Of a DNA stretch of 64,000 nt, positions 1-16,915 are shown in pieces (positions within the stretch are counted from its first letter, which is position 1; every line of letters starts with the position of its first letter). Under the pieces are notes generated by a model, which worked only from the letters and a program-made list of their open reading frames with translations, was not told the DNA's origin and searched no databases. This DNA comes from Paralichthys olivaceus (taxonomy: Eukaryota > Chordata > Actinopteri > Pleuronectiformes > Paralichthyidae). Position numbers and translations under genes: made by a program. The stretch spans positions 16,893,501 to 16,957,500 of the forward strand of contig NC_091110.1 in NCBI RefSeq assembly GCF_024713975.1, written 5' to 3'.

Positions 1-3473
<3,473 letters not shown>

Positions 3474-3506
3474 GACTGTGAGAACCAGGTTGGTTTTCAG
3501 GCTGGA

Positions 3507-3514
3507 CTTTTATA
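3507..3514 (-). promoter_or_regulatory. TATA box of cel
   Basis: On the minus strand the sequence TATAAAAG lies about 40 bases upstream of the cel start codon. A start about 30 bases downstream would leave a leader of only some 10 nt, which suits an abundantly expressed pancreatic enzyme gene. An E-box (CAGATG) lies just upstream near 3536, but no clear two-part PTF1 site could be read. Confidence 0.7.
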
Positions 3515-3529
3515 AAGGTGACTCCTCCC

Positions 3530-4215
3530 CTGAACATCTGACCACTGTGCAGCGTGATGGCCACTTTTCTCACCGTTGCATAACACGTACTATTTAACCA
3601 CCTTTTCCTCGCAGCACCTGACATACAACAGATTCTAACCTCGTAGCCTTTGCCATCAACTTTAGTAAATGAAGATGGGCTTCTATATTAAATGCTGTAT
3701 ATAAAACATATAACCATACAGGACTTTTCAAAACCCATTTTATAATGTGGATGATACAAGGCACCTTATTAAAAAGTAACATTTTTAAGACACTAGAAGT
3801 AGAGCATGAGGTCTGTATCACATCTATGTCTGTCCAGACATATGCAGTTAGGACATTGAAGGAATTTAGTTCAGTGTATTTCAGTAAAGTTTCCAGGTGG
3901 ACCTCCAAAATTTGTGTTAGTAATTAATTATCTGACCACATTTGGTCTTATTTAGTATTTCAATTCTTCTTTTGTGGGGTCGAATCAGTTAATCCTCGAG
4001 TCTGATTTAACATTTGTTTGTTTAACAACTGTAACAAAACTGTTCTGTATACATCGATATCACAAGAATGGGACAGACATCACAGCAACCGTTCATGGCA
4101 TTTACTTAAGTTATGTTGTGTCAGAATTTTCAGTATCTCTGAACAATTGATAATCATCGTGTATGAACACACACACATATATATATACACAAACATAAAG
4201 ATATAGAAATACTTT
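3530..4215. other. Intergenic spacer between cel promoter and gtf3c5 3' end
   Basis: About 0.7 kb, AT-rich, with no open frame of interest. A short TA/CA microsatellite lies near 4170-4192. The proximal part (3530-3620) is likely cel promoter sequence; otherwise nothing is recognisable. Confidence 0.6.
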
Positions 4216-4219
4216 TGTT

Positions 4220-4225
4220 TTTATT
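4220..4225 (-). other. Polyadenylation signal of gtf3c5
   Basis: AATAAA on the minus strand, about 95 nt downstream of the gtf3c5 stop codon. It is the first such hexamer after the stop. Confidence 0.65.
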
Positions 4226-4317
4226 TCCATTTAACAAAGTTACTTTACATTTTACAGAAAAAAATTATACAAACACATCATCTGTACAGAGACGTATCAT
4301 CCATTGGCTGTTCTTTG

Positions 4318-7300
4318 TTACATGTAGTCCAGAATCTCTGTCTCCATCTCATTCTCACTTCCCTCAGACGGCAGAAATTCATCATCGTCGTCGTCCTCGT
4401 TTTCACCTTCATCCTCGTCCTCGTCGTCTTCTGCGTAAGCACCTTTCATTGAGGATTTTGACACATTGCGTTGGCTTCTTCTGAGGACTTGTGGCACGGC
4501 TGAGGGACAGAAATGACATCAGATAACAGGGCATGTACCTCCACCAGTGAGGTTATGTTTCTAACTGCTGCTGTTTGTCTGTCTGTCGTGGAAGTGAAGT
4601 ATGACCCAAAGAGGAACCTATAACATTTGAAGAGGATATTTTCTTACCTGGTTTCTGTGCCCAGGTGACTTTCTGGATCATGGCTGAGATCATGTCCCTC
4701 AGCTTGTCGGTGGTACCGAGAACACACCAGCCATCCCGCTCGTTACATACCTGTTCATCTCCCTTCTGCTCAATCACCTCTTTGAGACTAGAAACACACC
4801 ATTACATTACATTACAACTAAAAGCTTTAGACTAGCTGTTTCGATCTAATGAAAACGAAAGAAAAACTTTATAGTATGTGAGGTTAAATGTGGTTCCTAA
4901 AAGTTCAACAAAATTAATCATATTATCAAAAGTCATCCGGAGGACAACTTGAGATCCAAAATGGAACAATATTTTAAAACCATTTTTAACGGCAGTTATG
5001 GTAAAATAATAGAGATTAACTTGGATTACCTTTCCACATCCAAATCACACAGCTGGTAAAACATCTGTCTGTGAGGAGGCAGCATGCCATCTCTGAAAAT
5101 AAAGGAGGACTCCTGTGGAGATGATGCGGAGTTCAGTATTTATTGTATAACTTAAAACACTCTCAGAAAAACACAATACAATGCCTATTATCTTCCACCA
5201 TTTGAACCATTAAGCATTCACATAATAAACGAATAAATAAAATATCCCCATGAAATCTCATTTGAGACACACTCGTATCTAGAAACCAATGATGTCAGCT
5301 CTCGTGTGAGTACTGGACATTCACTGACCCTCAGCTTGTACGAGACTGGGATTGTGTCTCGACTGGAGCTTGGACCCTCCTGAGCTGGAAGATCCATCAC
5401 ACTCGCTGGCTGAGGGCCTGGAAAAAAAACAGCAGTATGTGGAACATGTTTTCACTTTACCTTGGCCAAGCAACAAGATGGTTGAGATTATAGAGAACAT
5501 GTTACTGTTGTTTAATTTACTGAGCTGAGGAAGTCGGTGCTGAGGTTAATTCAAGGCCCACTTAGAGCAATGGATTTAATTACTGTCAAACTTATGTAAA
5601 TGTTATGACATCTGTACTTTTTCAGCTGTGACAAAGCTTATTGACTTTCATAATAAAAAAAAAACTCTACACACACTTTATTAACTCTCACCTGTTTTGT
5701 TGAACGTAATAGGCAGACTGTAGTTAAGCGCACTCCTCTTGGCTTTTACTGGCAGGTCAGATATTGAATAACCTAAAATATGAGGAACCAGAAGTCGATA
5801 TCATTATATTATATTCCACAAAGTCACCAAAAGTATTGTTACCAATAGCAACTGTTATATTTGCTCATCAACAATCAAACTACAGTAGCTCCTTCTTGTC
5901 CTGCCTGAGGCTCTTACCGTGCTTGCTGCTGCAGCGGAACCTGAAATCCAGCATTTGGTATTTCTTGGAGTCTGGGTTCTTTCGGGGGTCATAGCCGAAC
6001 CGCACCCACAGACTCCTCCACGGCCCTGTCACCTACAAAATTATGTTGCACGTTTAACTCAGATTTGGGAAAATTAACACTGAGACACTAGAGTAATGAA
6101 CTTTAGAGTGATTGTTTGTTAAAAACGTTTTACTGAGAATATTATTTCTTCTCTATGAGTCATAGAAGTTGTAATTTGGGGGACTTGTATTTTACATTCT
6201 ATATTATTATTTCAAAACCACAAACTAAACAAAGCGGCACACACCTGCATATTGAGAAATTAATAGATTTTGAATTTTCCATTTAATTACTTCAAATTTC
6301 ATTTCACAATATACAGTATCTGAATGACATCAGGGAAAGTGAACAGAACTCACCATGTAGTAGGCAAATAGGGGCAGCAGCAGTTTCAGTTTATCAGGGT
6401 GGATGTTGATGTTGGCCTTGACTGCGTTCCGGGACCAGATGGGCCGGCTCTCAAACATCTAAGCAAAAAAAGTTTGGTTTGAGATAAGATAAAGGCTTAC
6501 ATCACACAACAACTTCATTTTCCAACTTAAAGCAGATGCCAGTTATGGAGTAAAAACACTGGTGAATAGAGATGCTGCTCAAAATGATCTGATGGAAATA
6601 ATAACTGGAGTAGATTTTAAAGCGTCATGTAGAAATAATTCCGAAGCAGCACACAAACCATTTTCAGTTGCTCTTCACTCTCTCTGTCGGAGTCCTTCAG
6701 GCAGACTCTTGCCCAATTGAGCTTCGCCCCCTCAAGACACTCACTGGGCACAGTGGGATCAGTGAAGCTGACAAAAATGGCATTATTGGGCCGACGCACG
6801 CGATTCAGACCGATAAAGCTTTTCTTGTTGATGGGCATCTGGCTATAAACAGAACGGAGAGGGAAAAAATTCATATTATTGATTAAAATCCTGAAAAGAT
6901 GCGTCGTTAGTTTCACAGTGAAACAAAAAATATTATCTTTCAAATATAGACACCAGAATACTGGTATAAAAACATCTATTCTAACGTTTTAAAACACTAA
7001 TTCCACTCTGTGTAACTTTAACAGTTGTTGTGGTCAAATCACGGTTTAAATCAAATTTTAAAAGCAGTTAGGTTGACCCAGGGAATTATGCTTTCCCACA
7101 GAGCCATTACTGACTTGTGATGGATGTCGGGTCGGTAGAAATAATCCACGGGACTGTCGAGACGTGAGAAGATGGCCGGGGGAAGGAAGTAAGGCACAGG
7201 CTTTTCAAAAAACTCCTGATTCTCTGATTTACGAAGGATGATTTTGTCATACAGAGCCATATCTGTTCCACCTTCTGAATGCACAGCGAGGCACTGAAAG

Positions 7301-8653
7301 TCTGCCATCCCTGCAAACCACAAAGACGTGATCAGAAAAGACAGCGTCGTTATTTTCTTTTTTGATATGATCAAATCCTGTCTCCTTCAATAAAGTTTAC
7401 GTATCAGATGTTTATATTCTGTGCTTCACACACGAGAAGACTTTTGGTCTAACCTTGGAATTTATATGTTGTTCCAATGACTCCCAGTAAATCCATCTGG
7501 ATCTGGACATCCTTGGGGTCTTTTTTTCGCACCCGCCGCCGCACTCTGAGGAGGAGGTTGCTGGACGAAAAGCGGTTTCCACACAGAGGGTGACAGAAGG
7601 GGTCCTGAGGTCGGTAACGCAGCTCAAGCCGCCTGTTGGGGTTAGCGAAGGTCTGTGGAGTTACAGGAAAACCGGACAGTTATCAGATCACAGCAGCTGA
7701 CAACATAAGACGATAGTGATGATGATAATCAAATACAAAAAGCAGCCATGAAGGAAACATCTCAGCTTAGTTATTTCACAAATCAAACTGACATTGAGCC
7801 TAGTGCCAAACTGTGTAGTGTCACAAAGTCCAGGGCCCATTTATAATATATATATCAGCCAATATGAGTATATTTGTAGAACAAATATATATACACATTA
7901 CTTTATACTGACTTTTAATACAGTTTATGGTTACACTGTAAAATATCAAGCCTCAAGTACATTTCTTTGTCATAAAAGTTTGATAACAACAATTTAGGAA
8001 TAATTGAACAACCAGTGTATCGGTATCAGATTGTTTTACTCCCTAAAATTGGCATGTAATATAATATGTATTGTCACAGCATAGCAAATCTTTGTGGAAA
8101 CTAACATTTACCACTTTACAGTTTTATAATGTCAAGGTCAAAACTCTGTCAGCTTGGTAAATATTATATTAAAACACATTATAAATGACGCCAATAAAAA
8201 CATAAAGATCACATTTTTGAAGCCTGACTTTAGAGAGCTAGTCTGCAACACTGTGTAAAGCCTGGATCGACTAAGATGAAGTCAATTAGTTAAGCCCAGG
8301 TCTGACAGCTACAACTTTCAAAGTTTATTTATTGATTTATTTATTTTTTACAGCATGTAACCTTTTGTGTAAAATGTTCGTGAGGGTGGAACCTGGATGG
8401 AAATACTGAGGAACAAATAAGAGGCAGGAAACCTATCAAATCTGTCTCATCTTACTTTGGACACAGCTCGTTCTCCCCCCAGAGTCTCCAGCATGTTGTT
8501 GGAGCTGGTCACCACGGCCGGATACTCCACACACACCAGCCGGTCGTCCCGCAGCTCCAGGATGGACGAGGCGCCGGGCACGTCCCGGTCCTCCGGCCGG
8601 CAGGTCAGTTCTTTCAGGGTAAAATCCAGCTTCAGCTGGGTGAACTCCGCCAT
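4318..8653 (-). CDS. gtf3c5: General transcription factor IIIC subunit 5 (TFIIIC63)
   Basis: Subunit of nuclear TFIIIC, which binds A/B-box promoters of tRNA genes and recruits TFIIIB and RNA polymerase III. Exons: 8653-8456, 7652-7454, 7310-7115, 6842-6659, 6458-6354, 6032-5918, 5772-5692, 5417-5329, 5112-5030, 4787-4648, 4499-4318. The total is 1,572 nt, 523 aa, close to the human length of about 519. The N-terminal part (residues 40-175) has the conserved CVEYP and CHPLCGNRF motifs; the middle has RPIWSRNAVKANI and GPWRSLWVRFGYDPRKN, characteristic of the Tau95-family barrel and helix region. The C-terminus is an acidic Asp/Glu run ending in ETEILDYM. The ATG at 8653 has a good context (GAGATGG); a longer upstream frame would begin with GTG and is not used. 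The exon 4 acceptor is placed at TATAG (exon from 6842) because the AG four bases later breaks the frame. Confidence 0.96.
7653..8455 (-). other. gtf3c5 intron 1
   Basis: The largest intron of the gene, 0.8 kb and very AT-rich, with short TA runs near 7845-7895. No embedded gene or repeat is recognisable. Confidence 0.7.
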
Positions 8654-8760
8654 CTCACCGCCTGTGTTCGTAGCACTCACAAAAACACAGTAGTGGTTGA
8701 AGTAAAAGCAGGAGAAACACGTGAAATAAAAAAAAAAATCCCGCTTACACGCCTGTAACT
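8654..8760 (-). promoter_or_regulatory. gtf3c5 proximal promoter region
   Basis: There is no TATA box. A palindromic E-box CACGTG lies at 8718-8723, about 65 bases upstream of the ATG, a MYC/USF-type site. MYC-family control is typical of the RNA polymerase III machinery, but here it is inference from a 6-bp match. The transcription start is not resolved. Confidence 0.35.
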
Positions 8761-11499
8761 AGCAAACAGCCAGGACGTGTCCGTGTGCAAAATAACGCCG
8801 GGCAGAAATCCTTGCTTACACACACACACAGTTCCGCACAAAACGTTTTCTTTCACGTCAAAGAAATAAATAAATAAAACAGGACACAGAGGAAAACATC
8901 TCTTCTCCTCCTCTGTCATCTATGTTCTCTGTTTATCATTTTTAAATAAATAGATTTATAGATTTATACAGCAAATTAAGAAAACGCTTGCAAATAGAAA
9001 AAACACATGCAATTTAATACAATTGATACAGAAACGGAAATGTTTCCAGGGGACCCAAAAAGTGATGAACCTGTTTGTAGTTCAATGCTTTGTGTAGTTC
9101 CATCACCACTGATGAGGAGCAGGTCTTTAATAACTTCACAAAGCAGGTTCTGGATTTATAAGTTTATGTATTTTTTTTTTTTTTTGTATTTGTGTTTTCT
9201 TCATTTATCATTGTTTGCTTCTTCTATTTTATCCAAGTTCTCTGTTGCATGTTATTCTATTTTCAATTCAAAAAAAGTTAATTGTGTCTCACAGTAAATT
9301 CAATATATTGACATATTGTGCTGGAATCAATGGACTGTTGCTGAACAGCCTTTCACCACATGGTGGCGGTATATATCCAAGCATAACAGACAATGACACG
9401 CATGAATGAAATCATGTCTCCATTAAAGTTCCACCCCACAAATAACTGAATCCTCCTGAATGCACTTTCAATTTAATGGCTCCGTCTATGATTGGTTATC
9501 ATTCTATCTCCAGCTCTGGGGGTTTTAACTCAGTATTGTGGGAGGGACACGTCCACTGTTGTCAGGAGCGGCTCAGCAAAGAGGATTTGTGTGCTGTCCC
9601 TCCCTGAAACTGTCAACACACTTTCAACCCCTCAGAGAAGAAAGAGGACTCAACAGATGTGTCAGTTTGACAACTTATTAAGAAGCAGTCATATAGGGAA
9701 TTACACTCTATTTACTTTGATTCTAGTTTACCTTCTTCCATCAGTCTGCCGGCAAGTGCAAAGCTTGACACTAGATTTCAACAGTGTGGGCCTGGAGGTA
9801 TTTTCACTTGTGGAATCACCTACATTTGAGTTGAGGTGTTTTCTTCTATAAGTATTTTTTGTTAAAAAGAAGAATTGGATGTTTCTGGTTGTTTTTTATG
9901 AGTCTGGTGTATAGATTTGACATGGTAGAGATTGAAGAAATATCTTCCTTTATTGGGAGCCAGCTTGTTTTGCATCTGACTCTCAACAAAGCAACTAATA
10001 ATGAATAATGACCCTGTCAGCACCACTGTATTTCAACCCTGTGAGTCAAGTACAGCACAGGTTTGTCTGTCGTAGATTAAAGATTAAAAGCAGAAAATGA
10101 AAAAAACTAAAACAAATCCAAAGCTGCAAATTTCACCCTGCGACCCACACCTAAAAATACACTTTTAATATCATATGAACAATTGCATGCAAAAGCACAG
10201 TTCAGTCCCTTAGGGCACACAAGTAAATGTTAAATCCAGGTTGCAACATGTACAGTAAATAGCTGTGTTGTGTAAAATCTATTTGTTTTGGGCTTGACTT
10301 AACACTTAGTTAAGCTAAGCAGTTCCTGAATCAGTCTTTGTACTTGAACAAGACAGAAGCATAATTTAGGTTATTGGTAACACCTGTGCTCTTCCTGCTG
10401 TGAAACGCTGTTGAATTTAAGTCCAATATTCTCTCTCCTTTAGTTTTAGAACCTCTGTTTTGGTCTCTACTGACTCCTGAGGTAAATATCTGGCTCTTAA
10501 CGTTCAAATCCTAGTTCACCAGTTGGTCTCTAACTGTCTCTGTCGGCCATGTGCAGCTGAGCAGGACAATATTTACACTGAAGGACGGACCATCATGTCC
10601 ATAACTGCAATTCTCTCAGTTCTTACAGGACGGGTTGTTTTTGTCAGAGGGTTTCATTTATTTATTTTTTTTATTTGATTTTCTTCCTTGAATCTTCATT
10701 TATTTTGTCAGATTCTTCTCTCAACGCATCTGTTCTTGTAGAAATGTTGAGGCATCATCGGTGAGCAACTGCACCATCAGCCGGTATAGGTTTCTCATGA
10801 TGTTATAAAGCTCAATGTTTCATGAGAAGTATAGAAAGGGGTGGGGACAGGAGGCACTGACTGACAATCTGTTGTGTGCTGTGGTGAAGTGAAGATTTTG
10901 AGGATCTTTCTCTTTCTATCTTTATTCCCCGTCGCTCTCCGAGACCCTCGTAAATCGACTATCTGTCCAGCTCTTGGCGCTGCTATCTCTGTTGAGGGCT
11001 TGTCAGCTCCTCCCTGCCTTTCTGCGAGCCTGTTCCAGCCGTTACAGTATGGGGCGGCCATGATAACGTTATCACTCAGCCTCCATCACCCGGCTCGTGC
11101 TGGAAGAGTCTGCTGCCTTCAGATTTCACCCAACCCTCCCTCCGTTCCCACTCACACTGACTTTTCACTCAGCCCTTCTACTCTGGCGTCCCGTCAGCTC
11201 GCCATTTGTAAGTTAGAGAGCGTTCTGTATATGGCCATGTTTGGGTGTGTGATGTAGACACAAGGCCATACCTACTTGACAAAACAAAAGATTGTTACCA
11301 GTGATTTCCTCCTTCACTGCAGCTTCATTTAAAATGTACTCACAACTCTCAACAGGCTAAGAAGACCCAGCATTTTATAGTAGCAGAGGTTTCACATTAT
11401 TTTATAACTGGTCACATACGTGTGCACATTACGACCAGGTCTAGACAAGCATGATTTTTCTCCGTTCCATAGAAACCTGAACGTATAAAAAGTCATTTG

Positions 11500-11850
11500 T
11501 ATATTAAAACAGACTACAGCCACGCTAGCATGTAGCACCATGCTCGTTATGACAGTGCTATGCTGGAATTGCCTTAAGTTAACCATCTTAGTGTAGCATA
11601 TTAGCACGCTAATATTTGTTCATTAGAACCTCTTTATATACAGTCTATGATTAGAACTAAGTAAAGTGTCTGTGAGGATGATGAGAGTGTGATTAGTTTT
11701 CAGGGTACTTTGTCATCAAAGATTTATCCCCCCCCAAAAAAATCACGGCAATCCGATCAAACGATGCTTTAAGATTTCATTTTGGTCCAAAATGGTGGTT
11801 AGCCACCATAAAGCTAGGCTGCTAGCTTGGCTAATGAAAGCAAAGCCTAA
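11500..11850. repeat. Diverged dispersed-repeat remnant
   Basis: The stretch is dense in GCTAGC, TTAGCA and GCTAAT words and includes CTTTATATACAGTCTATG (11632-11649), a motif I associate with abundant fish interspersed repeats. A close reverse-complement match to that motif recurs at 58351-58368. Family and boundaries are unknown. Confidence 0.35.
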
Positions 11851-13652
11851 ATAATGCTGCCCTCCATTAAACCTCGGAGCTTGGAATTTCCGACCCCCGA
11901 GTCAGAAGTTTGCAATTGGAACGCCGGAACGCGTCGACTTCAGCCAAGATGGCTCCTTTGTGTATCAGCAGGAGTGAAAGCTGCAGTTTGTACTGTTTAT
12001 TTACACTTCTGTCTCTAAATGTGTCGCACACACGCTCTGACGTGTTTAACTGACGCACCAGCTTATCTTTTTAAACAAAATAAAATGCTTCTGGTGAGTA
12101 ATGAACATAATGTTTGGCTTGATGATGAGAATAAAGGTCTCGGCTGAGGAAGAAGTGCATCGAGTTGGTGAGTTGTGTTTTTCTCTGTAAAGTTGGAGAT
12201 CTTCCGAGGGACCGGATCTACCCTGAAGGCAGCGCGTCGTCTTACTTACTTGTAAAACAGACGATTAAATCCTAAAGAAAAATCAGCCTCTAACAAATGT
12301 AGATTTTTCTTTTCTTATCGCTCTTGCTCGACACTTTGTAGGCGCTGTCATCATTACATTGCACTTATCTATAGGAGCCCAGGACCACAACACAGTGTCA
12401 GTGGCAATCAAACAGTATCACACCCTCACACTGTGACAGCAGCTTCCTGTGTGCAGTCACACAGAGGAAATCTGCTGACAGCTCATTTTTAGATTCATCT
12501 GTCTGTTTTCAAAACAAAGCATCGGCTCATTCTGCACTAACTTTTTTAGAAAACAACACAACTGTCGGTAACTGTCTATAATCAGAATTTCAGGTTTTAA
12601 CATAACTTTTTTCTTCATCTGATAATAAAATGTGTGTGTTCCGGGTCACTCCTAACAACGAATCTGAAGTTTTGTATTCCATACACTGAAAATATTGCAA
12701 TTTTTATGTAGTATAATATCTATATTTCATGTAAATTCTCTATGAGATTACATTTTAATCATTTGTGCGGTGTAGAAAGGCAATGCACAAGCATGAGCCC
12801 ACCTTTTCAGATGTATATTTGTTGATGTATATTTTATATTTATGCTTATTTATTTTCATTTGCTCTCTATCTAATCCTGAAAAGTCTCTTTGAGCATTGT
12901 CAAATATATTATTGTTTTCATTAATATTATTTTTATTTGAAAGAATGGCACTTCTTTTCCATAAGTGTGGATTAAACACTTGAATTTTCTGACCACCTCA
13001 CCACAGCCGCAAGTCTTCAAACTTTAATCAATCTATTAGTGCTGTCATGATTATTTCATATTGTTTTCTCGTACACTTAAAGATTATCTAAAGAACCGGT
13101 TGTTACCATTGGTCTCCAATTGGGATATTTTACATTTTGGCCCTTGATTTTCTGGAAAACAGTTTTCCAGAAGTTCCATGGGGCGAAACTTTCTCTTTAA
13201 GTCCCTCAGAGAAGGGTCCAATAACCAAAGAGAAATAACACTAAACATTTGCAAGAATCCTAAATAGCTGAATCAGCTCATGTAGAAACAGTAGGAAGAC
13301 AGAAAAAATCTGGGACATGCAACAGTAAAAGTGATTTTGGTTGGGGGGAGGGGAGGAGCAGGGATGTGTATGTCCAAAACAAAGCTGGTTAGAAACCCAG
13401 AAGATGAGTCAAACTGTCCATATGATGACAGTAAATAGCGCCTCAGATTTCCATGACATGTGTTTGATCTCACGGGTCGAGAGGGTAGATCTCGGGCTCA
13501 GTTTTCCACGAGCGTGTCCTCATGACCTCGGGCATGTTCATCCATTCTTCCTGCAGCGTTTTCACAGAACTGTCCTGGGTTCATTTGCATAAAACCTATT
13601 TGCAAGACAAATTTCACCCCAGTGCTCCATCTCTATATCTGCTGTTGCTGTT

Positions 13653-13656
<4 letters not shown>

Positions 13657-13688
<32 letters not shown>
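13657..13688. repeat. GT microsatellite
   Basis: A perfect (GT)16 run, intergenic. Confidence 0.95.
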
Positions 13689-13691
<3 letters not shown>

Positions 13692-15525
13692 ACTGCTGGA
13701 TAGAGACAGAGCTGCATTCGGTTTACTGCCCTCATGTTTGATTTGTTGATTGATCCTTTGCCTCGATCACCGTTGTTATCAGCACTGAGTCTGTTTCTCG
13801 TATCAGATTGCTTCCACATGATCCCTATCAACATGCTACGAGAATCAAAAGCAATTTTAAAATATGCAAAAAATATTAAAATATATATAAACTGCCATTA
13901 TGCTGTTTCTGTACAGGTCTTCTCCATAAGCTTGCATGTCGAGTGAGAGAAATGTTGTTCAGTTACAGTATTTCTGACTGAATTTAAATCAGGTATATTT
14001 ACAACAGGATACCGCAGCACCTCAGGCAACACACATATGCAAATGACCGAGGGCTGGAAAACCACATCAACATCTCTGGCTCAGTCCTCCTCTGCTGCTT
14101 TGCCAGACATTTCGGTTTAAACATGTACATCAACAAAATTACTCTACTGAGTATGAAGCTTTTCACACCCCTGCACCTGTGTACCTGTGGAGGAATGTTA
14201 CAGGTGCACGCTTTCTTTATTTTCTCCTGTTTATCCCCAGGCTAAACCCCCCCCCACCCGCAGCACCGCCCCTTCTCTTTCAGGACCTATGTCCTGTTTG
14301 TTTGGTCCCACCCAGGATGATCCCCTTCTCTGTTCTTTACCTGTGCAGGATTTTGATTTGCTCTGTTTCCAGCACACACACCAGGATGCGGTGGCGGGTC
14401 TAACTGTCAGGCGGGATCACAACAGACCCCGTTGCCCCAGTAATATCAACACATTTTGCATAAAGCTCACAGATTTGTTTGCCAGACAGTAAGCTCTCAT
14501 GTCTCCTCTCTTCCCCTGTTCAGTCACTGATTTCTGCAACACGGGTGAATAAACTCTTGTTCTTGAATCTGTGATGTCATCTTTGGATTCATGGATAAAA
14601 GTATAATGAACCAAAGTTAAATCGTTTTTTAACCAGACAACAGAAATATATAGTTGCACAGTTCGGAGCTCATATTCTTACTCAGGTCACTCTTCTTAAA
14701 AAATTTGAGGCAACAGAAAAATACTAATATTTCACTGTATCATTTCTTTCATAAAAAGTACAGTTCATTTCAGCATCAACCACTAAATGAAGTAAAAAAA
14801 ATAAGACAAGAGGCCCATTGTCCTGACTCCAACCGCTCTTCTAATGGGTTCAGGTGAGTAGGGGGTTACTGGGCCATGTCTTCCTGAAGGCAGAGCACTC
14901 ATCATCAGTGGTCTAATGCTGAGAGACAAAAAATGAAGGACAAGTTGGAAAATCAGTAAATGTTAATATCCTAAAATGTAAAATAAACTCAAGTAAAGTT
15001 ATTCTGAAGATTAAGCAGCAGATTTCTGTCTGCACAGTAATCCACGAGGATGAGCGCGCAGAGTAAACCACACATGTAACTAAGACCATTCAGCTTCAGC
15101 CCCCCCAACAACAATTAAAACTGTATATGTTGCAGTAAAAAACTCTTCTCACAACTAATTAAGTGTTAACAATATTTAAATACATCGAAATCTACTGTGG
15201 AAAGTAATTTATTCTCATTTAAATTCAAGTTTAAGTGATTCTGAAACTTATTGTCAATTTAAGTCAATGATATGAAAAACGATGATGTGTAAAAGTGACA
15301 GAGTCGTTTTAGCTTCATTGCCGTCAGCAGCGCAGACTTGTCCGCACTCGTCCAGTAATGTTAAAGAAAATGGGAATGATATCATTGCAGATAACATGAC
15401 ATGCAGGCACCTTTAGTGAGTTACAGACCAGCGACTTAAATAAACAGTGAAGACAACATGTCGGGGGGTTTTTTTGTCATGAAACAAGTCCGACTTGTGT
15501 GAATCAGCCAATCAGAAGGCGGCAA

Positions 15526-15586
15526 AGCACTGCTGCGCTGAAGGGAGGCAGCGCAGCAGTGTTCAACTCAAGTTTGTTCAACTCAA
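15526..15586. repeat. 13-bp inverted repeat followed by 15-bp tandem unit
   Basis: CACTGCTGCGCTG (15528-15540) is followed after 8 bases by its exact reverse complement (15549-15561). The right arm runs into two copies of GTTCAACTCAA (15561-15571 and 15576-15586) spaced 15 bp apart. Confidence 0.85.
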
Positions 15587-16909
15587 AGACAGAAGTAAAA
15601 AGAAATGATATCGTCTTAATAATAACTATATATTTGTCAAACTGTAGAAAGAAATCCCCCCAAAAGCTGCAGATGATAGTTTGTCTGAGCTGAAACATTG
15701 TCTTTCATACTCTGCAGATTATGACTAAAGTTTCCATGTAATTTTTCAACAAAGCCCAGAAATGTCCTTAAATATTTTCTATTTTAAATGTTGTTTTTTT
15801 GTAGCACATTAACAAATGTAATTCATTCTCACATAAAAAACAACTTTTACATCCCAATTATATTTCGATCGAGCTACAAAGCTGAGTTTGTTTCCCGTCG
15901 TTACATCAACAGTTGGTCTAACGTCACCTTTAAAAACCCGTCTTAGAAACTGTGACTGCAGTGTTTGTCAGATTTAACAGGCTGAGGTGATGATCTGATT
16001 TGCCTGGAGCAGATTAATGTCATAACAGGTTTGGTGTTTGAGGAAGGTGGTGAGTTAAAGTAAATCCAGGAGGCTGACTGGGTGTGGTGACAGTTGACTA
16101 AGTAATCAATCCCTTTTTTCCACAGCCTCTTATTTAATCGCTGTATCCCACTGGATTCACAGTGAAGGCTATAGCAGCAACAATGGATGTGTGTGTGTGG
16201 CCAGAAATACCGTCGATGCGACAGTTGTGATTTTCTATTGAGATTATGGAGCTGGTTCTGCCTCTATTAAGAGGAAGCTGCAGAGCCTCGAACATTTGGG
16301 GATGTAAAGCTTCTCCTTCATCCATTTTCTCCTCGACTTTGAGGAATGAAAAGTTCCCCAGCCTCAGATTTGCATGCTGTTCCAGGTGTGTTATTTGAAT
16401 GCAGTATTACTCCACTACATACAGTACCTCTTCCTGGTCTCGCAAGAGATTTTCACCCGAGGCCACAGTTGTGTCGTTGTTCTACATCCTGCTCCGACAG
16501 GAAAGTGACTCAGGCAAACACACAGAAAGAGTGGGACAGCGAGAAATTATGTGTTTGCTATGCTCATCGTGTCATCTTAGACAAACACCGCGTTTGTGTT
16601 TTACCTTCCAGCCATGATGGATTGCATATTGTATTACACTTAGTTTATTTTTATTCAGCAAGGCAACCAAAGATTTTCATATTCAGTTGAACTTTATTTT
16701 TCAAGAAGAAAAGTAACAAGTCAGCTCTGACAAATTCACATGAAGCTTATTTTAAATTAACCATAAGAAACCAAAAGTGAAGTTAACACATATTTGAAAG
16801 AAGAAAACTTCCAATATATTAGAAAATACATTTTTATCAACTACTCATTTTCCTCATGACACATTTTTATGAAGTTAAATCAACTTCAAACACGATTTGA
16901 TTTCACAGC

Positions 16910-16915
16910 TTTATT
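16910..16915 (-). other. Candidate polyadenylation signal of gfi1b
   Basis: AATAAA on the minus strand about 170 nt after the gfi1b stop. A second hexamer lies at 16693-16698, so longer 3' ends are possible. Confidence 0.5.

Larger units (their letters stand above)
8761..16905. other. Intergenic region between gtf3c5 and gfi1b
   Basis: About 8 kb with no ORF that shows splice-linked partners or family resemblance; the longest open frames are 119-127 codons with no recognisable motif. It contains a poly-T run at 9172-9185, a GT microsatellite, two near-perfect hairpins, a repeat-like stretch at 11500-11850 rich in GCTAGC and TTAGCA words, and a POU octamer ATGCAAAT at 14037-14044. Since it lies 3' of gfi1b and 5' of gtf3c5 it could carry erythroid enhancers, but nothing proves this. 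Confidence 0.6.

Noticed and set aside
8654..8680. Upstream extension of gtf3c5 (frame beginning with GTG at 8680)
   Set aside because: It is a non-ATG start; the ATG at 8653 has good context and agrees with family length.
9492..9851. 119-codon frame between gtf3c5 and gfi1b
   Set aside because: It has no recognisable motif, unusual composition or splice sites; it is consistent with chance.
14200..14570. Possible LTR end: pyrimidine-rich block ending in GAATAAACTCTTGTTCTTG
   Set aside because: It resembles the polyadenylation end of some retroelement LTRs, but no second LTR, primer site or coding region is present; evidence is too thin to call.
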